The notes beneath the pieces are model-generated. The model searched no databases. It was given only the letters and a program-made list of their open reading frames with translations, and was not told where the DNA came from. A stretch of DNA of 64,000 nt from Marimicrobium sp913061115 (GTDB lineage: Bacteria > Pseudomonadota > Gammaproteobacteria > Pseudomonadales > Halieaceae). The translations under genes were made by a program, and so were the position numbers. Shown in pieces: positions 17,578-25,824 of this stretch (position 1 is the first letter of the stretch; each line of letters starts with the position of its first letter). The stretch is from the NCBI RefSeq assembly GCF_047729875.1, contig NZ_CP159826.1, positions 1,302,001 to 1,366,000 of the forward strand. The letters are read 5' to 3'.

Positions 17578-18378
17578 TTGGCTACAGAGCAGGTGTTATT
17601 GGTTGAGGCGCGCGGGTCAGTGGAGTGGGTTACGCTTAACAGGCCGGAGTCAGGTAACGCACTGAATACTAAGATGGTCGACGCACTAATCGCCTACTTC
17701 GAGGGCCTGCGTGAACGAGAGGATGTCCGCATCGGCGTGCTGAAGGCAAATGGCCGACACTTTTGTGTGGGGCTTGATCTTGCCGCGGGCGCATTTGATT
17801 CCCAGCAGCGCAATCCACGCAACGTCTGGTCGGTGCAACGTCGTATTGCCCGTATCTACCTAGCGATGCGTAAATGCCCCCAACCTATTATTTGTCTGGT
17901 TCAAGGCGCGGCCTGCGGTGGCGGCTTCAGTCTTGCCTTGGCTTCTGACATTCGTATTGCCGGAGAAAGTGCTAAAATGAACGCGGCTTATATCAAAATC
18001 GGATTGACCGGTTGCGACATGGGCAGTAGTTATTTCCTGCCCAGACTCGTGGGTACATCGGTGTCGTCGGAGCTGTTGATGACCGGGCGCTTTATTCATG
18101 CGACGAGGGCGCTCGCAGTAAGCCTTGTGTCTGAAGTCGTTCCCGATGATGCGCTAGAGAGTGCGGCTCAGGGTTTTATTGATGACATGTTACTGACATC
18201 GCCCATGGGATTGCGCCTTACTAAGGACGCACTGAACTTCAGTGTGGATGCGTCGAGCCTGGAGGCGGCGATGGCAGTTGAAGATCGACACCAGTCTCTG
18301 CTGGCGCTCACAGACGATGCGGTGGAGGCAGGTTTGTCTTTCTTTGAAAAACGGAAACCCCAGTATCAGGATCAATAG
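17578..18378 (+). CDS. Crotonase-family protein (enoyl-CoA hydratase/isomerase) lacking both catalytic Glu
   Basis: Starting at the TTG with the AAGGAGG site, the product has 266 residues. The fold is clear: GSVEWVTLNRPESGNALN, the oxyanion segment GRHFCVGLDLAAG, and IICLVQGAACGGGFSLALASD. Position 118, where hydratases have the first catalytic Glu (GG-x-E), is Ser. The second Glu position (in the loop before IGLTGCDMG) is Tyr138. An Asp follows at 147, in a GCDMG motif seen in a subgroup of crotonases whose chemistry may be isomerisation or C-C bond hydrolysis. The annotation as plain hydratase would therefore be unsafe. It is divergent from the acyl-CoA carboxylase subunit and may share a pathway with it. 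Confidence 0.85.
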   Translation: MATEQVLLVEARGSVEWVTLNRPESGNALNTKMVDALIAYFEGLREREDVRIGVLKANGRHFCVGLDLAAGAFDSQQRNPRNVWSVQRRIARIYLAMRKCPQPIICLVQGAACGGGFSLALASDIRIAGESAKMNAAYIKIGLTGCDMGSSYFLPRLVGTSVSSELLMTGRFIHATRALAVSLVSEVVPDDALESAAQGFIDDMLLTSPMGLRLTKDALNFSVDASSLEAAMAVEDRHQSLLALTDDAVEAGLSFFEKRKPQYQDQ

Positions 18379-18473
18379 TGTGGAGGATCAGTCCGAGTTT
18401 TAGGCTGTTTCCTCAACAATTAACGGCATTTTTGTGTATACTGGGCGGCTTTCCCACATAAAAGGTAATAAAC

Positions 18474-18674
18474 ATGGTACGCAAGCCCACGAGAGCGCCA
18501 GCCAAGAGAAAGCAACCGGCGGCAGTGGAAACCTCGCAGTCGATTGAAGATCAAACCAAAGAGTTTTTGAAGTCTGGCAATAAGATTGATGTCATTCAGA
18601 CCGGCATCAGCGGGCAGCCTACGATGGCGGTCAACAGGCATATTAAGCTGGGTAACAAAACCGCCGCATCCTAG
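18474..18674 (+). CDS. Small conserved protein, SutA-like C-terminal motif
   Basis: A 66-residue basic protein with a Lys/Arg/Pro-rich, probably disordered N-terminus (RKPTRAPAKRKQPAA) and a short C-terminal block FLKSGNKIDVIQTGISG. The FL-x2-G-x-KI-x2-I spacing resembles small gammaproteobacterial proteins of the SutA type, which bind RNA polymerase, but the similarity is only a short motif. The AGGTAA before the ATG at 18474 can serve as ribosome binding site. The gene stands alone between the crotonase and cspA. I rate it as a real gene because of start, ribosome binding site and motif; its function is unknown. Confidence 0.6.
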   Translation: MVRKPTRAPAKRKQPAAVETSQSIEDQTKEFLKSGNKIDVIQTGISGQPTMAVNRHIKLGNKTAAS

Positions 18675-18934
18675 TGCTGCGCAGTGGATGATAGCCGTGA
18701 GAGCGGTGATAGACGTTACTTTCCCGACGAGATCGCATCTAACCCTCATTGACTCCCAGTGTCAGTGCTGTATGCTAGTGAGTGCTTGTAAGTAAAAAGT
18801 TCTTATGTATACCGTTCCGAAGTTTCGCAGTCAGTACCTCGCCTTGCTTTCATAAGTAATTGCAATAGCACTTCAAGCACAATCTGCCTTTCATCGAAGG
18901 GCATCAATTACCTTTGAAAATATAGGAAGTATGT
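18675..18934 (+). promoter_or_regulatory. Probable cspA promoter and 5' leader region
   Basis: These 260 bases before the cold-shock gene contain no gene. Cold-shock mRNAs often have long 5' leaders that fold differently in the cold; an AT-rich stretch from about 18785 to 18935 would fit, but I cannot identify a start point or cold box by eye. Confidence 0.3.
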
Positions 18935-19141
18935 ATGTCTACTGTTACTGGAACCGTTAAGTGGTTCAACGAAACTAAAGGCTTTGGTTTTATCGAGCAG
19001 GAATCTGGACCGGACGTGTTTGCGCATTTTAGCGCTATTTCGGGTTCAGGCTTCAAGACGCTGGCCGAAGGTCAGAAAGTTGAGTTCACTGTGACTCAGG
19101 GCCAGAAAGGTCCTCAGGCAGAGAACATCGTAGCGGTTTAA
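18935..19141 (+). CDS. cspA: Cold-shock protein, CspA family
   Basis: This 68-residue protein is a single cold-shock domain. The start STVTGTVKWFNETKGFGFI includes the RNP1-type KGFGFI, and RNP2 is DVFAHFSAI. It binds single-stranded RNA and DNA as a chaperone. The length is normal for the family. AGGAAG lies before the ATG. A strong terminator follows 18 bases after the stop codon, so it is a single-gene transcript. The gene symbol denotes the family; which CspA paralogue it is cannot be said. Confidence 0.95.
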   Translation: MSTVTGTVKWFNETKGFGFIEQESGPDVFAHFSAISGSGFKTLAEGQKVEFTVTQGQKGPQAENIVAV

Positions 19142-19159
19142 TCCCGCAGCGTTTAAAGG

Positions 19160-19187
19160 CCCGCCCTGTTTACAGTGCGGGTTTTTT
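19160..19187 (+). terminator. Rho-independent terminator of cspA
   Basis: CCCGC (19160-19164) and GCGGG (19177-19181) form the outer stem, extended inside by CTGT/ACAG, and are followed by six T residues (19182-19187). The T tract overlaps the stop codon (19186-19188) of the convergent kshA-like gene. Confidence 0.85.
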
Positions 19188-20235
19188 ATTGCCCAGCTTT
19201 TATGCAAGGCAAGTAAAACTGCTCATACCAGCGTCGTAGTTTGTTAATTGGGCCGTCCCCGTCACACAATATGGGGTCTTCCCGGTAAACCTTATCTTTC
19301 CAAATTTCTACGTCCTGGCCAAAGGCGACATGTGCCATTTGAGGGTATAGCTGCGCAAATTCGTCGGGCAGGGGCTGGTCTGTCAGGCTACTCACCATCA
19401 CCGCCGAGCACAGATCTACTTCATTATCGTTAATGACCGTGTGGCTATTCACCCACCAACTCTTAAAACTCATTTGTGGACCTGTTGACTCGGTTTGGTA
19501 ATACATGATCGACGGGCCATGATAAGTGGCATCACCCCAAGCATCGGCTTCTTCACCTCCTTCTTTACGCGCCTCCTCCAGGTCAAAGATTACCCCGGGC
19601 GGAATAATCATGTTCGCGCTGGGGTCGCTTTTTACGGTTGATAACTGTGTGACACTGCGTTCGCTAAATCGATTCTCCCACGACTGAACGCGGCCCCCAT
19701 GAACATGGGGGAAATGCGCGATATCGACAATATTTTCGATAATATCACAGGGCTTGGCGCGAATTCGTGAGCGATAAAACATCCAATCTCCCCAACCCTG
19801 CTGGCCCCACTCAGGGATGCCGGGCAAATAATGCTCGGGCTCCTCGCCGTCAGTTGCGTACCACAGGGCGATAAAGCCATTTTTCTCTAGCACTGGCCAG
19901 CCCTTCAATGCATTTGCGGCCCTGTCGGGAATTGATGTGGCGTAAGGGATTTCTACACACTGCCCCCGGCCATTAAAGGTCCAGCCATGGAATGGGCAGG
20001 CGATGTTGTCGCCCCGGACGCGACCTTCACCACTGCCAAGGTTGGCGCCTAGATGCGGACAGTGCGCATCCAGGATTGCCACGGTGCCTGACTCTCCCCG
20101 ATAGGCCACTAGGTCCTGTCCAAAGTAGTGCAGCTGTTTTACCTCGCCCACCCGCAATTCCGAGGAAAACAGCGCAATGTGCCATCCTCTGGCATAGCGT
20201 CCTGGCTTCAGAAAGGCATATTTAGGTGTGCTCAT
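19186..20235 (-). CDS. kshA: Rieske oxygenase, KshA-like (3-ketosteroid 9-alpha-hydroxylase oxygenase)
   Basis: I start at the ATG at 20235 (MSTPKYAFLKPGRY), giving 349 residues. The Rieske cluster ligands are Cys59-x-His61 and Cys80-x2-His83. The mononuclear iron site is visible as NIVDIAHFPHVH, with Asp171, His174 and His179. The segment DAHCPHLGANLG and the overall length match KshA, which hydroxylates C9 of 3-ketosteroids so that ring B opens together with KstD action. The gene overlaps the 3' end of the kstD-like gene by 14 bases, so the two are cotranscribed. No KshB-type reductase is present in the window. Other Rieske oxygenases acting on polycyclic substrates remain possible, but the KstD partner makes KshA the best reading. 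Confidence 0.85.
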   Translation of the reverse strand: MSTPKYAFLKPGRYARGWHIALFSSELRVGEVKQLHYFGQDLVAYRGESGTVAILDAHCPHLGANLGSGEGRVRGDNIACPFHGWTFNGRGQCVEIPYATSIPDRAANALKGWPVLEKNGFIALWYATDGEEPEHYLPGIPEWGQQGWGDWMFYRSRIRAKPCDIIENIVDIAHFPHVHGGRVQSWENRFSERSVTQLSTVKSDPSANMIIPPGVIFDLEEARKEGGEEADAWGDATYHGPSIMYYQTESTGPQMSFKSWWVNSHTVINDNEVDLCSAVMVSSLTDQPLPDEFAQLYPQMAHVAFGQDVEIWKDKVYREDPILCDGDGPINKLRRWYEQFYLPCIKAGQ

Positions 20236-21946
20236 GCGGGTACTCCTCTGCTGCGTCCTGTTCGAACGCATGTTGTGCAGCGATGTAGGCGAACGTCATA
20301 GCGGAGCCGATGGTTGCACCTGCCCCTGGATAGGTGTCACCCATTGCAGCGGCACTGGCATTGCCCGCCGCGTAAAGACCCTTAATGACGGCTCCGTTGT
20401 GATGCAATACCCGTGCCTGCTCATCGCAGAGTAAGCCTCCCTTGGTATCGAGGTCGCCTGGCTCACAACGCAACGCATAGTAGGGGGCCGTTTCCAGTGG
20501 ACCCAGAGACGGGTTCGGGCTGACAGATTTGTCGGCATAATAGCGATCGTGTACCGTTGAACCACGGCCAAATTCCGGGTCTTCGCCGTTGCGCGCATGA
20601 CGATTGAAGTGCGCTACAGTATTTACCAGCGCGTCGCGATCAATCCCTAAGTTATCTGCCAGTTCTTCGAGGCTGTCCGCTTTCGTTAGCAGGCCCGTGT
20701 CAAAATTACTGGGATCAAGTGTGTTGTCGCTCTCCACCTTTCCAGGCTTGATATGGCCAACCGCATATTTTTGTCGATAAGTGGCGTCAAACACCAAGTA
20801 GCAGGGAATTGCCTGCTCACCTCTGGCCTCGCTGGCATATTGTTCCTTGACGAGATCCTCGTAGGGCTGGGCTTCATTCGCAAAGCGCTTACCATGGCGA
20901 TTCACCATAATAGACCCTGGGTTAGATTTGCCCGCGATCAGCGCAAGCACTCTACCGTCCGGGATCGCATACGTTGGAGACCACCAAGCGCATTCCATAA
21001 AACCCAGCGCTGCGCCAATCTGCTCGCCCATAGTGACGGCGTCACCGGTGGCCCCCGGGGCGGCGGCGGTCCAGTCTTTTCCTATGGGTGCCTGCTGATA
21101 TTGCTGTCGCATCGTGGCGTTGTGAGAAAAACCTCCCGTTGCCAGAAGTACGCCACGCCGGGCATGTATGCGCTGTATCTTCCCCTCGTGCTTGACCAGT
21201 GCACCGATGACTCGGCCCTTGTCCTGCAATAATTGCTGCACAGGTGAATCCAACCATAGTGGAATATTGCGATCCTGAAGGGATAAACGTAAGCGCGCCA
21301 CAAGTGCCGGCCCCAGTGTGAGGCGATTATCGCGCTGGCGTTTCAGGCGGGCAGGAATGTCCAAAAGCAAGCGAGAGAACAGTCGCAGACCGAGCCAATA
21401 AGCACCGGCGTTCATTTCCTGCAAGCGTTGGCCTTCTTCCACGGTGACATTGAACGGCATCAGTCCATCGTAGTGGCCCAGCATCAGTGTGTTTGCATCT
21501 TGCCCCAGCCTGCGAAGGTTTATAGGGGCGTTGTCCATGGACCGCCCCCCGGATTTGTAGCCCTGAACATTTTCGTAATAGTCCATATAATTGGGTAGGG
21601 CGGAATAGTGCACATGACTATGTTTCATCATGAAAGCCAGCATTTCTGACGCCCGCTGCGCATAGGCCATGATGCGGGCATCACTCACGCTGTCGCCGAT
21701 AAGGCCCTTTAGGTAGGCATAGGCTTCCTCTGCACTATCGTTGACCTGAACCTCGCTTTGTCTGTGGTTGTTGGGAATCCACGCGACACCGCCAGATTTA
21801 GCCGTTGTGCCGCCATAGACAGATTCCTTTTCCACCACGAGTACCGAGCCACCCAACTGGTGTGCTACCACGGCTCCGGTCATACCTGCGGCGCCAGCGC
21901 CCGCTACCAACCAGTCGATTTCGAGATCTGGACTCTCTATGGGCAT
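20222..21946 (-). CDS. kstD: FAD-dependent 3-ketosteroid delta-1-dehydrogenase-like protein
   Basis: The 574-residue flavoprotein begins with a GAGAAG dinucleotide-binding motif at residues 16-21 (WLVAGAGAAGMTGAVVAHQ) and has VVEKESVYGGTTAKSGG just after. It ends with the KstD-type segment GLYAAGNASAAAMGDTYPGAGATIG, where the Tyr and Gly of YPGAG correspond to catalytic residues of KstD. The reaction would be introduction of a C1-C2 double bond in a 3-ketosteroid. It is transcribed with the overlapping kshA-like gene, a combination expected for opening of the steroid nucleus. A related flavoprotein such as a 3-ketosteroid delta-4(5-alpha) dehydrogenase (KstD/TesI type) is an alternative. Confidence 0.85.
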   Translation of the reverse strand: MPIESPDLEIDWLVAGAGAAGMTGAVVAHQLGGSVLVVEKESVYGGTTAKSGGVAWIPNNHRQSEVQVNDSAEEAYAYLKGLIGDSVSDARIMAYAQRASEMLAFMMKHSHVHYSALPNYMDYYENVQGYKSGGRSMDNAPINLRRLGQDANTLMLGHYDGLMPFNVTVEEGQRLQEMNAGAYWLGLRLFSRLLLDIPARLKRQRDNRLTLGPALVARLRLSLQDRNIPLWLDSPVQQLLQDKGRVIGALVKHEGKIQRIHARRGVLLATGGFSHNATMRQQYQQAPIGKDWTAAAPGATGDAVTMGEQIGAALGFMECAWWSPTYAIPDGRVLALIAGKSNPGSIMVNRHGKRFANEAQPYEDLVKEQYASEARGEQAIPCYLVFDATYRQKYAVGHIKPGKVESDNTLDPSNFDTGLLTKADSLEELADNLGIDRDALVNTVAHFNRHARNGEDPEFGRGSTVHDRYYADKSVSPNPSLGPLETAPYYALRCEPGDLDTKGGLLCDEQARVLHHNGAVIKGLYAAGNASAAAMGDTYPGAGATIGSAMTFAYIAAQHAFEQDAAEEYPHEHT

Positions 21947-22123
21947 GCAACTTTACTCTTATCCTTTGGTATTCAGTGTGGCAGGGCATGTCAATCGGAG
22001 CCAGTACCCACCAAAAATGCCGGCGTTCGGTTCAATATTCCGGCCACAGTGGTTGACCGGGGGCAGGTCGGGTTCTATGGTCACGAGAGAACCTATAGTC
22101 CTTTTGACAACAGCGGAAAAATT

Positions 22124-23143
22124 ATGACAACAATGCCTCTGGCCCAAATTCACGGTGTTGACGATCTGCGCCTCGATCAGACGCCCACACCGCTTTGTGG
22201 TCCTGATGATGTTGTCGTCCAGGTGATGGAGTGCGGTATCTGCGGATCTGACCTTGGCTATTTGGCAATGGGCGGATTGACGGGGCCCGATGTTCCTATG
22301 CCTTTGGGTCATGAATTGTGGGGGGTTGTCAGTGATGCTGGCGCTAACGTGACGCATGTCGTTGCGGGGGATCGCGTTGTGGTTCAACCCATGAGCAATG
22401 GTAATAATATCGGCAATGGCGGCACAGAGGGTGGGTTTTCTCCTTATCTGTTAGTGCGTAACGCCGCTCTTGATCCGGGTAGTACACTGAAGATCCCGCC
22501 GGGTGTGCCCCACGAATACGGTGCACTCGTAGAGCCATTGTCGGTTGCGCAACACGGCGCCAATCGAGTGGCGGCGACGGCCTCTGATAAAGCCGTGATC
22601 TATGGGGCGGGGCCCATCGGCTTGTCTATGCTGCAGGTGCTTAAATACCGTGGGCTTGTAGGTACCGTCGTGGTGGATCTGTCGGATCCGCGGCTGGAAA
22701 AGGCGGCCGCATTGGGTGCTATTGCGCTGCGCGCTGACGACCCACAACTTACACAGAAGCTGATCGAACAGCATGGTACTTCGAACTTTTTTGGCATGCC
22801 CATGCCCGGCAGTACCGTATTTTTCGAGGCGACTGGCGTGCGCTCAGTGTTCGAAAAAATTGTTGCTACGGCTGGGCCTGGCAGTCGTATCTGTTTGACG
22901 GGTGTGCACAAAGAAGCGGCAACGGTTGATCTTGTTATGTTGTTGGCGAAGGAGGTTTCGATCATTCCGGCAATGGGCTACGACACAGAGTTTGATGAGG
23001 TTATGACAATGCTGCAATCCGGACAGATTGATCCGACGGTCATGGTGACACACCATTTTCCCTTGTCGGATATAGGTGCTGCTTTTGCGCTGGCACAAGA
23101 CCCACAAAACGCGATAAAAATCATGGTCGATTGTCAAAGTTAG
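22124..23143 (+). CDS. Zinc-dependent alcohol dehydrogenase (MDR), no structural zinc loop
   Basis: The start is the ATG at 22124; the longer frame from 21758 runs antisense into the kstD-like gene. The product has 339 residues. Catalytic zinc ligands are Cys37/Cys40 in ECGICGSD and His63-Glu64 in PLGHE; NAD(P) binding is by a GAGPIGLS motif near residue 165. The loop that usually carries four cysteines for structural zinc has none, reading MSNGNNIGNGGTEGG instead. Substrate is probably a secondary alcohol or polyol-like compound. Divergent from the KstD/KshA pair, it might oxidise a steroid hydroxyl, but that rests on location only. Confidence 0.87.
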   Translation: MTTMPLAQIHGVDDLRLDQTPTPLCGPDDVVVQVMECGICGSDLGYLAMGGLTGPDVPMPLGHELWGVVSDAGANVTHVVAGDRVVVQPMSNGNNIGNGGTEGGFSPYLLVRNAALDPGSTLKIPPGVPHEYGALVEPLSVAQHGANRVAATASDKAVIYGAGPIGLSMLQVLKYRGLVGTVVVDLSDPRLEKAAALGAIALRADDPQLTQKLIEQHGTSNFFGMPMPGSTVFFEATGVRSVFEKIVATAGPGSRICLTGVHKEAATVDLVMLLAKEVSIIPAMGYDTEFDEVMTMLQSGQIDPTVMVTHHFPLSDIGAAFALAQDPQNAIKIMVDCQS

Positions 23144-23193
23144 CACTTTTCGTGTCAGAATAAATCAACATGAGGCGGTTATAAGCTACATTA

Positions 23194-23304
23194 ATGCTCT
23201 CAATGCTGCTGACAGGAAATGTGTTTGCACAAGAGGCCCAAGACAACAGTGTAAGCGACCCTTTACGTTTTGCGTCATCCGGATTGTCGATATTTGTTCG
23301 GTGA
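23194..23304 (+). other. Short frame with signal-peptide-like start
   Basis: ATG at 23194 opens 36 codons, beginning MLSMLLTGNVFAQEAQ, which looks like the end of a signal peptide with an AxA-like cleavage site. It has no clear ribosome binding site. It may be the N-terminal stump of a lost exported protein, or chance. Confidence 0.2.
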
Positions 23305-23423
23305 TCTTCACGTTTTGGCATACCTCGCTCATTGACATACTGCGCGACTGGCGCAGAGCCTTTTCACTGGCGAACAACGGCATTACTGTGATCAGGCATT
23401 TATGGCATGTCTAGAGGCATTAA

Positions 23424-23484
23424 ACTGGAATGACGCGAGCGGTTTAATATTTTACACTGGAATGACGCGAGCCGTTTAATATTT
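23424..23484. repeat. Tandem direct repeat, 29-base unit at 32-base spacing
   Basis: The unit beginning ACTGGAATGACGCGAGC and ending TTTAATATTT occurs at 23424-23452 and again at 23456-23484, with one substitution (GCGG versus GCCG). It lies about 65 bases before the start codon at 23549, a place where a regulator could bind two helical turns apart. Confidence 0.85.
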
Positions 23485-23548
23485 CGGAATAGCCTTGTTA
23501 AGTGGGTTTTTTCGTATACCTTCGCGTGCTGTTACTATTTAGAGAACG

Positions 23549-25663
23549 ATGGTTATGGCCTTAAATCAAATATCACAGCAGCACACAAGTTTAACCAAAG
23601 TAGCTATTGGTTGGCTGCTGGCAGTCTTCGCGCTGCTCTCAGCGCAGTTAGCCTTGGCTAATGCGCCGCCGACCATCGATTCGATCGCGGCAGGCGGCCC
23701 CGGTCAGGCTGTTGTCACCTTCACCCCAGGGCTTGCGAATGAGTTCTCTCCGATCACTGGCTACCGGTATATCAATGATGACGGTACACTCATCGACTAC
23801 ACGCTTGGATATACGTCTTCACAGCCGACCGCAATCGCTATTGATGCGGCTGGCAACGTCTATACGGCGAATGCCAGCTCGAACAGCGTCTCGAAGATCG
23901 CCCCCGACGGCACCACAAGCGTCTTCGACATAACCGGACGCTTCCCGATCAGAATCGCAGTGGATGCCGCCGGCAATGTCTATACGGCGAATAGCCGCTC
24001 GAACGACGTGTCGAAGATCACACCCGACGGCACCTCAAGCATCCTTGCCTCCACACTTTATGGCACTGCGGCAGATACTGCGGATGGTAAATTTGGCGTC
24101 CACCCGGTTGCAATCGCAGTGGATGCTGCCGGCAATGTCTATACGGCTAACTACTCTTCGAACACCGTGTCGAAGATCACACCCGCCGGCGACGTGACCA
24201 TCTTTGGGGAAACGGACGTCGGCCCAGCCGCGATAACACTTGATGCTGCCGGCAATGTCTATACCGCTAACCAAGGCTTGGGCCCTATAGGATGCCGCCC
24301 CAGGGATTGTGTAAATGTCAACAATGTATCGAAGATTAGACCCGACGGCGCCGCATTCATCCTTGGAACAACGGGAGAAGTGCCAAACGGGATAGCAGTT
24401 GATGCTGCCGGCAATGTCTATACGTCGAATGGCCTCTCGAGCAACATGTCGAAGATCACGCCCGACGGCTTCTCAACGACTTCTGAAACCATTCTAACGA
24501 CAGGCGTCAGCAGCGCCCCACAGGGGATCGGCAGCGCCCCACAGGGGATCGCAGTGGATGCTGCCGGCAATGTCTATATGCCGAGTTGGTTAGACGACAA
24601 CGTGACGAAAATTACCCCCGACGGCACGATGACCATCCTTGCAGGAACCGGCCACGGCCCGGTGGCTATCGCGATTGATAAGGCTGGCAATATTTATACG
24701 GCTAATTCCACCTACGGGAGCGTTACAAAGATCATCGACTCAAGCATCGCCACATACCCCGCCACAGGCGACACCAGCCCCATCACGATAACGGGGCTCT
24801 ACAGTGGCACTGAATATGTCTTATCGCTGATTGCGGTGAGTGGCGCGGGTGAGAGTGTGGCGTCTAATAGTGTATCCTTTAATAACGTGGCTGCCATTGC
24901 GCCAGACGCGCCCACCATAGACTCGATAAGGCCGGGCGCCGGTCAGCTTACCGTCGCCTTTACCCCGGGGTATGACAATGGCTCGCCGATTACCAGCTAC
25001 ACAGCCTCCTGCCTCCGTGTGGTGGGTTCGGGGCGGGTTCGGATAAACGTAGTTGGCTCCACGTCACCTATTGCAGTCACCTCGATGTTCAATGGCGACA
25101 CGTATGAGTGTTTTGTAACAGCGACGAACATTTTCGGAACTGGTCCCGCATCTGCAACGAGTGAACCATTCGTTGTCGGCACCTTCACCATTTCCGAGCC
25201 AGGCGCGCCACAGATCACTAACATCGAACCCGGCGACGCACAGGTTTCCATCAGCGTCAGTGGGGCCGATGACGGTGGCTCACCGATTACTGGCTACAAT
25301 GCCTATTGTTTCGGCGAGAGATTACTTTTAGGTGCGAGTCCAACCTCACCTATCGCAGTCTCTGGCCTTACCAACGGAGTGTCGTATACCTGTGCAGTAA
25401 CAGCGACCAACGATCTAGGAGAGAGCCCAACATCTGCAACGAGTGAATCATTCGTTGTCGGGGCCCCAGACACCTTCGTGCCTCCTCCGCTCTATGGCAC
25501 GCCGCGGTCGAGCATTTGTTTTCCTTTGAAGATAGCACCGAGTTGCTTTTCGTCTAGCGCCACGTCTAGCGCAACGCCTGTCCCAACCAGCCCACTGTGG
25601 CTACTGGGCATCATGGCAGGACTGCTGTCGCTGGTGGGTTTCAGGAAGCTGCGTAAAGCCTGA
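23549..25663 (+). CDS. Exported NHL-like beta-propeller protein with fibronectin-type modules and VPT-CTERM tail
   Basis: The 704-residue protein starts with a signal peptide (GWLLAVFALLSAQLALA). At least seven repeats of the form AIAVDAAGNVYTAN-SNxVSKI-PDGT cover residues about 85-395, an NHL/virginiamycin-B-lyase-like beta-propeller. Two fibronectin type III-like modules (starting APDAPTIDSIRPGAG and GAPQITNIEPGDAQ) fill residues 450-640. The end is PVPTSPLWLLGIMAG plus a basic FRKLRKA, a sorting-type tail related to IPTL/PEP-CTERM, implying processing and surface release. A hairpin terminator follows. The second fibronectin-like module is duplicated in the next gene. Confidence 0.82.
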   Translation: MVMALNQISQQHTSLTKVAIGWLLAVFALLSAQLALANAPPTIDSIAAGGPGQAVVTFTPGLANEFSPITGYRYINDDGTLIDYTLGYTSSQPTAIAIDAAGNVYTANASSNSVSKIAPDGTTSVFDITGRFPIRIAVDAAGNVYTANSRSNDVSKITPDGTSSILASTLYGTAADTADGKFGVHPVAIAVDAAGNVYTANYSSNTVSKITPAGDVTIFGETDVGPAAITLDAAGNVYTANQGLGPIGCRPRDCVNVNNVSKIRPDGAAFILGTTGEVPNGIAVDAAGNVYTSNGLSSNMSKITPDGFSTTSETILTTGVSSAPQGIGSAPQGIAVDAAGNVYMPSWLDDNVTKITPDGTMTILAGTGHGPVAIAIDKAGNIYTANSTYGSVTKIIDSSIATYPATGDTSPITITGLYSGTEYVLSLIAVSGAGESVASNSVSFNNVAAIAPDAPTIDSIRPGAGQLTVAFTPGYDNGSPITSYTASCLRVVGSGRVRINVVGSTSPIAVTSMFNGDTYECFVTATNIFGTGPASATSEPFVVGTFTISEPGAPQITNIEPGDAQVSISVSGADDGGSPITGYNAYCFGERLLLGASPTSPIAVSGLTNGVSYTCAVTATNDLGESPTSATSESFVVGAPDTFVPPPLYGTPRSSICFPLKIAPSCFSSSATSSATPVPTSPLWLLGIMAGLLSLVGFRKLRKA
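23838..24690. repeat. Degenerate in-gene repeats of the propeller blades
   Basis: The sequence GATGCTGCCGGCAATGTCTA, exact or with few changes, recurs about every 110-160 bases (near 23838, 23951, 24118, 24240, 24402, 24556 and 24670). Each copy encodes the AVDAAGNVYTAN core of one blade. Confidence 0.8.
24902..25181. repeat. Duplicated fibronectin-module block A, copy 1
   Basis: This block is about 90% identical by eye to 26607-26883 in the next gene (for example CGCCGGTCAGCTTACCGTCG is shared exactly). It encodes one fibronectin-like module with two cysteines. Confidence 0.8.
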
Positions 25664-25766
25664 ATATCTCTGACCACCTAAGCCCGCCTAGTGCGGGTTT
25701 TTTTTGGCTGGGGATATTAGTCCGTAGTGGGGCGGTAAGCCTCGTGCGTGCGCAGGTTTCGAGGCG
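25567..25766. repeat. Duplicated block B (sorting tail, stop, terminator, hairpin), copy 1
   Basis: From AGCGCAACGCCTGTCCCAAC through the stop codon, the terminator and a GCCTCG...CGAGGC inverted repeat (25739-25765) this block matches 26911-27108 with a few changes. It ends shortly before the next gene. Confidence 0.85.
25683..25705 (+). terminator. Rho-independent terminator after the NHL-repeat protein
   Basis: CCCGC, a five-base loop and GCGGG (25683-25697) are followed by eight T residues. It lies 19 bases after the stop codon. Confidence 0.8.
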
Positions 25767-25824
25767 ACACATCGGCATTTCTATGTTATCGTCTGCCGCC
25801 AATAAACTCCGGCAAGCTCTTGTT

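Larger units (their letters stand above)
23144..23548. other. Intergenic region upstream of the NHL-repeat protein
   Basis: These 405 bases hold a tandem direct repeat (23424-23484) and a short forward frame at 23194-23304. I see no transposon ends. The region presumably carries the promoter of the gene at 23549. Confidence 0.4.

Noticed and set aside
20753..21232. 159-codon forward frame inside the kstD-like gene
   Set aside because: Antisense to a gene with clear FAD and catalytic motifs; no start signal.
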